Both the position numbers and the translations under genes were made by a program. Shown piece by piece: positions 47,241-64,000 of a DNA stretch of 64,000 nt. The number at the start of each line of letters is the position of its first letter. Positions within the stretch are counted from its first letter, which is position 1. The stretch is from Mesostigma viride (taxonomy: Eukaryota > Streptophyta > Mesostigmatophyceae > Mesostigmatales > Mesostigmataceae). The stretch lies in NCBI GenBank assembly GCA_009746045.1, contig RPFO01000213.1, positions 4,559,661 through 4,623,660 on the forward strand, in the 5' to 3' direction. Under the pieces are notes generated by a model. That model made no database searches. It had not been told where the DNA came from and saw only the letters and a list, made by a program, of their open reading frames with translations.

Positions 47241-47680
47241 CACCCCATCCCATATATTCATTTCCCTGAGGACTTATGGCTCACCTGACGCAGTTACATG
47301 TAAATTCATTCGATAGTGTAATTCTTGTGTAAATAATCTTTCCAGAATGGAAAAAGGTAGAATCTGCGATTTAAAATGACCGGATGGCCATTTAAACACT
47401 GGAGGCTAGCTAGCTCAAAGTCAGGTGGAGCCATATTCGGCATTCTTTTCTCATGCACAGTGATCGACCAATTTCTTGCATGAGCATATTGGTTAACCAT
47501 CCCGTATGGCTATCCCACTGAGGACTGATACTCACGTGACGTACGAAATCTGCGTACGTGTATATATACGTATACACTATTTATTAATTGAGGTTGAAGC
47601 ATTAATGAGAACAATTCTAGGAATCAGTTCAATTTATCTTCATTTGGTTTCAATCCCATTGGAGCTTGTACTGTTTGTGA
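47241..47680. other. Intergenic, no gene recognised
   Basis: AT-rich sequence between two LINE termini. No supported ORF. Confidence 0.4.
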
Positions 47681-47825
47681 CTAGTGCCCACCCTCTAGTG
47701 ACTATATGGTTGGGGCATGATGCAGACGATACTTGTAACTTAGGTGTAATTATTTTTCTAATGAGATTAGCATAGTACTCCGTGTCATGCCCATGTGCAT
47801 GACACGTACTTACTTACTTAGTGCC
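47681..47825 (+). repeat. LINE 3' terminus with 9 bp hairpin and ACTT tail
   Basis: The 3' UTR fragment ends in a perfect stem CGTGTCATG/CATGACACG with loop CCCATGTG (47781–47806), then TACT/ACTT repeats. The same terminus type occurs near 7855 and 28104. Confidence 0.75.
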
Positions 47826-47958
47826 CACAATTTTGCCCACAAACAAGACTCAAAACACCTAGACGTATCCATTTTTTTTTTTTTTTGAAGTTCCCAACCT
47901 CCCATCAATGCACATCTTCAGCCAGAAGTGGCATAAGCTCCACAAGGGATTAGACTAG

Positions 47959-64000
<16,042 letters not shown>

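Overview
The window is nuclear DNA of a microbial eukaryote, most likely an alga. The evidence is long spliced genes with GT–AG introns of 0.15–2.7 kb, a NIMA-type kinase, a kinesin, LINE elements, a chromodomain LTR retrotransposon and very many tetranucleotide arrays. A TGTAA motif follows the stop of one gene model, and another (on the minus strand) lies about 30 nt past the kinase stop. This fits green algal poly(A) signals but is weak evidence, and I cannot name the species. No rRNA, convincing tRNA, operon or CRISPR array was seen.

Layout. 1–1.9 kb is a broken LINE reverse transcriptase (minus). 2.4–4.7 kb is a probable three-exon gene (plus) whose second intron is almost entirely tetranucleotide repeat. 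5.1–5.6 kb is a ~175 bp tandem repeat. 5.9–7.9 kb holds two LINE fragments, an endonuclease (minus) and a 3' end (plus). 8.3–11.4 kb is mostly non-coding, with a GAGT array and two inverted SINE-like copies. 11.5–28.2 kb is a nest. A LINE-type ORF1 unit is split by a 14.7 kb LTR retrotransposon (12402–27125, 5 bp target duplication), which is itself invaded by a 3.9 kb head-to-tail triple of an unknown TIR-like element. 28.3–28.7 kb is a further retroelement RT fragment.

29.4–41.5 kb is an eight-exon NEK-family kinase gene (minus, 1006 codons) whose splice phases all agree. 41.9–47.8 kb is intergenic, with a 276 bp duplication, several LINE copies and a 0.74 kb tetranucleotide array. From 47,959 to beyond the right edge runs a kinesin gene (minus, 15 exons visible). 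It resembles kinesin-6, and its P-loop half lies outside the window.

The two large genes are unrelated in sequence, but both protein families act in cell division or cilia. Everything else is dominated by retroelements and repeats. Three structural themes recur: minisatellites that abut splice sites, local duplication of 5' splice-site segments, and LINE 3' ends that share a covarying hairpin followed by a short tandem tail. The LTR element, with an RNase H1/viroplasmin-like ORF before gag and a long unknown ORF after pol, is the best candidate for an undescribed system.
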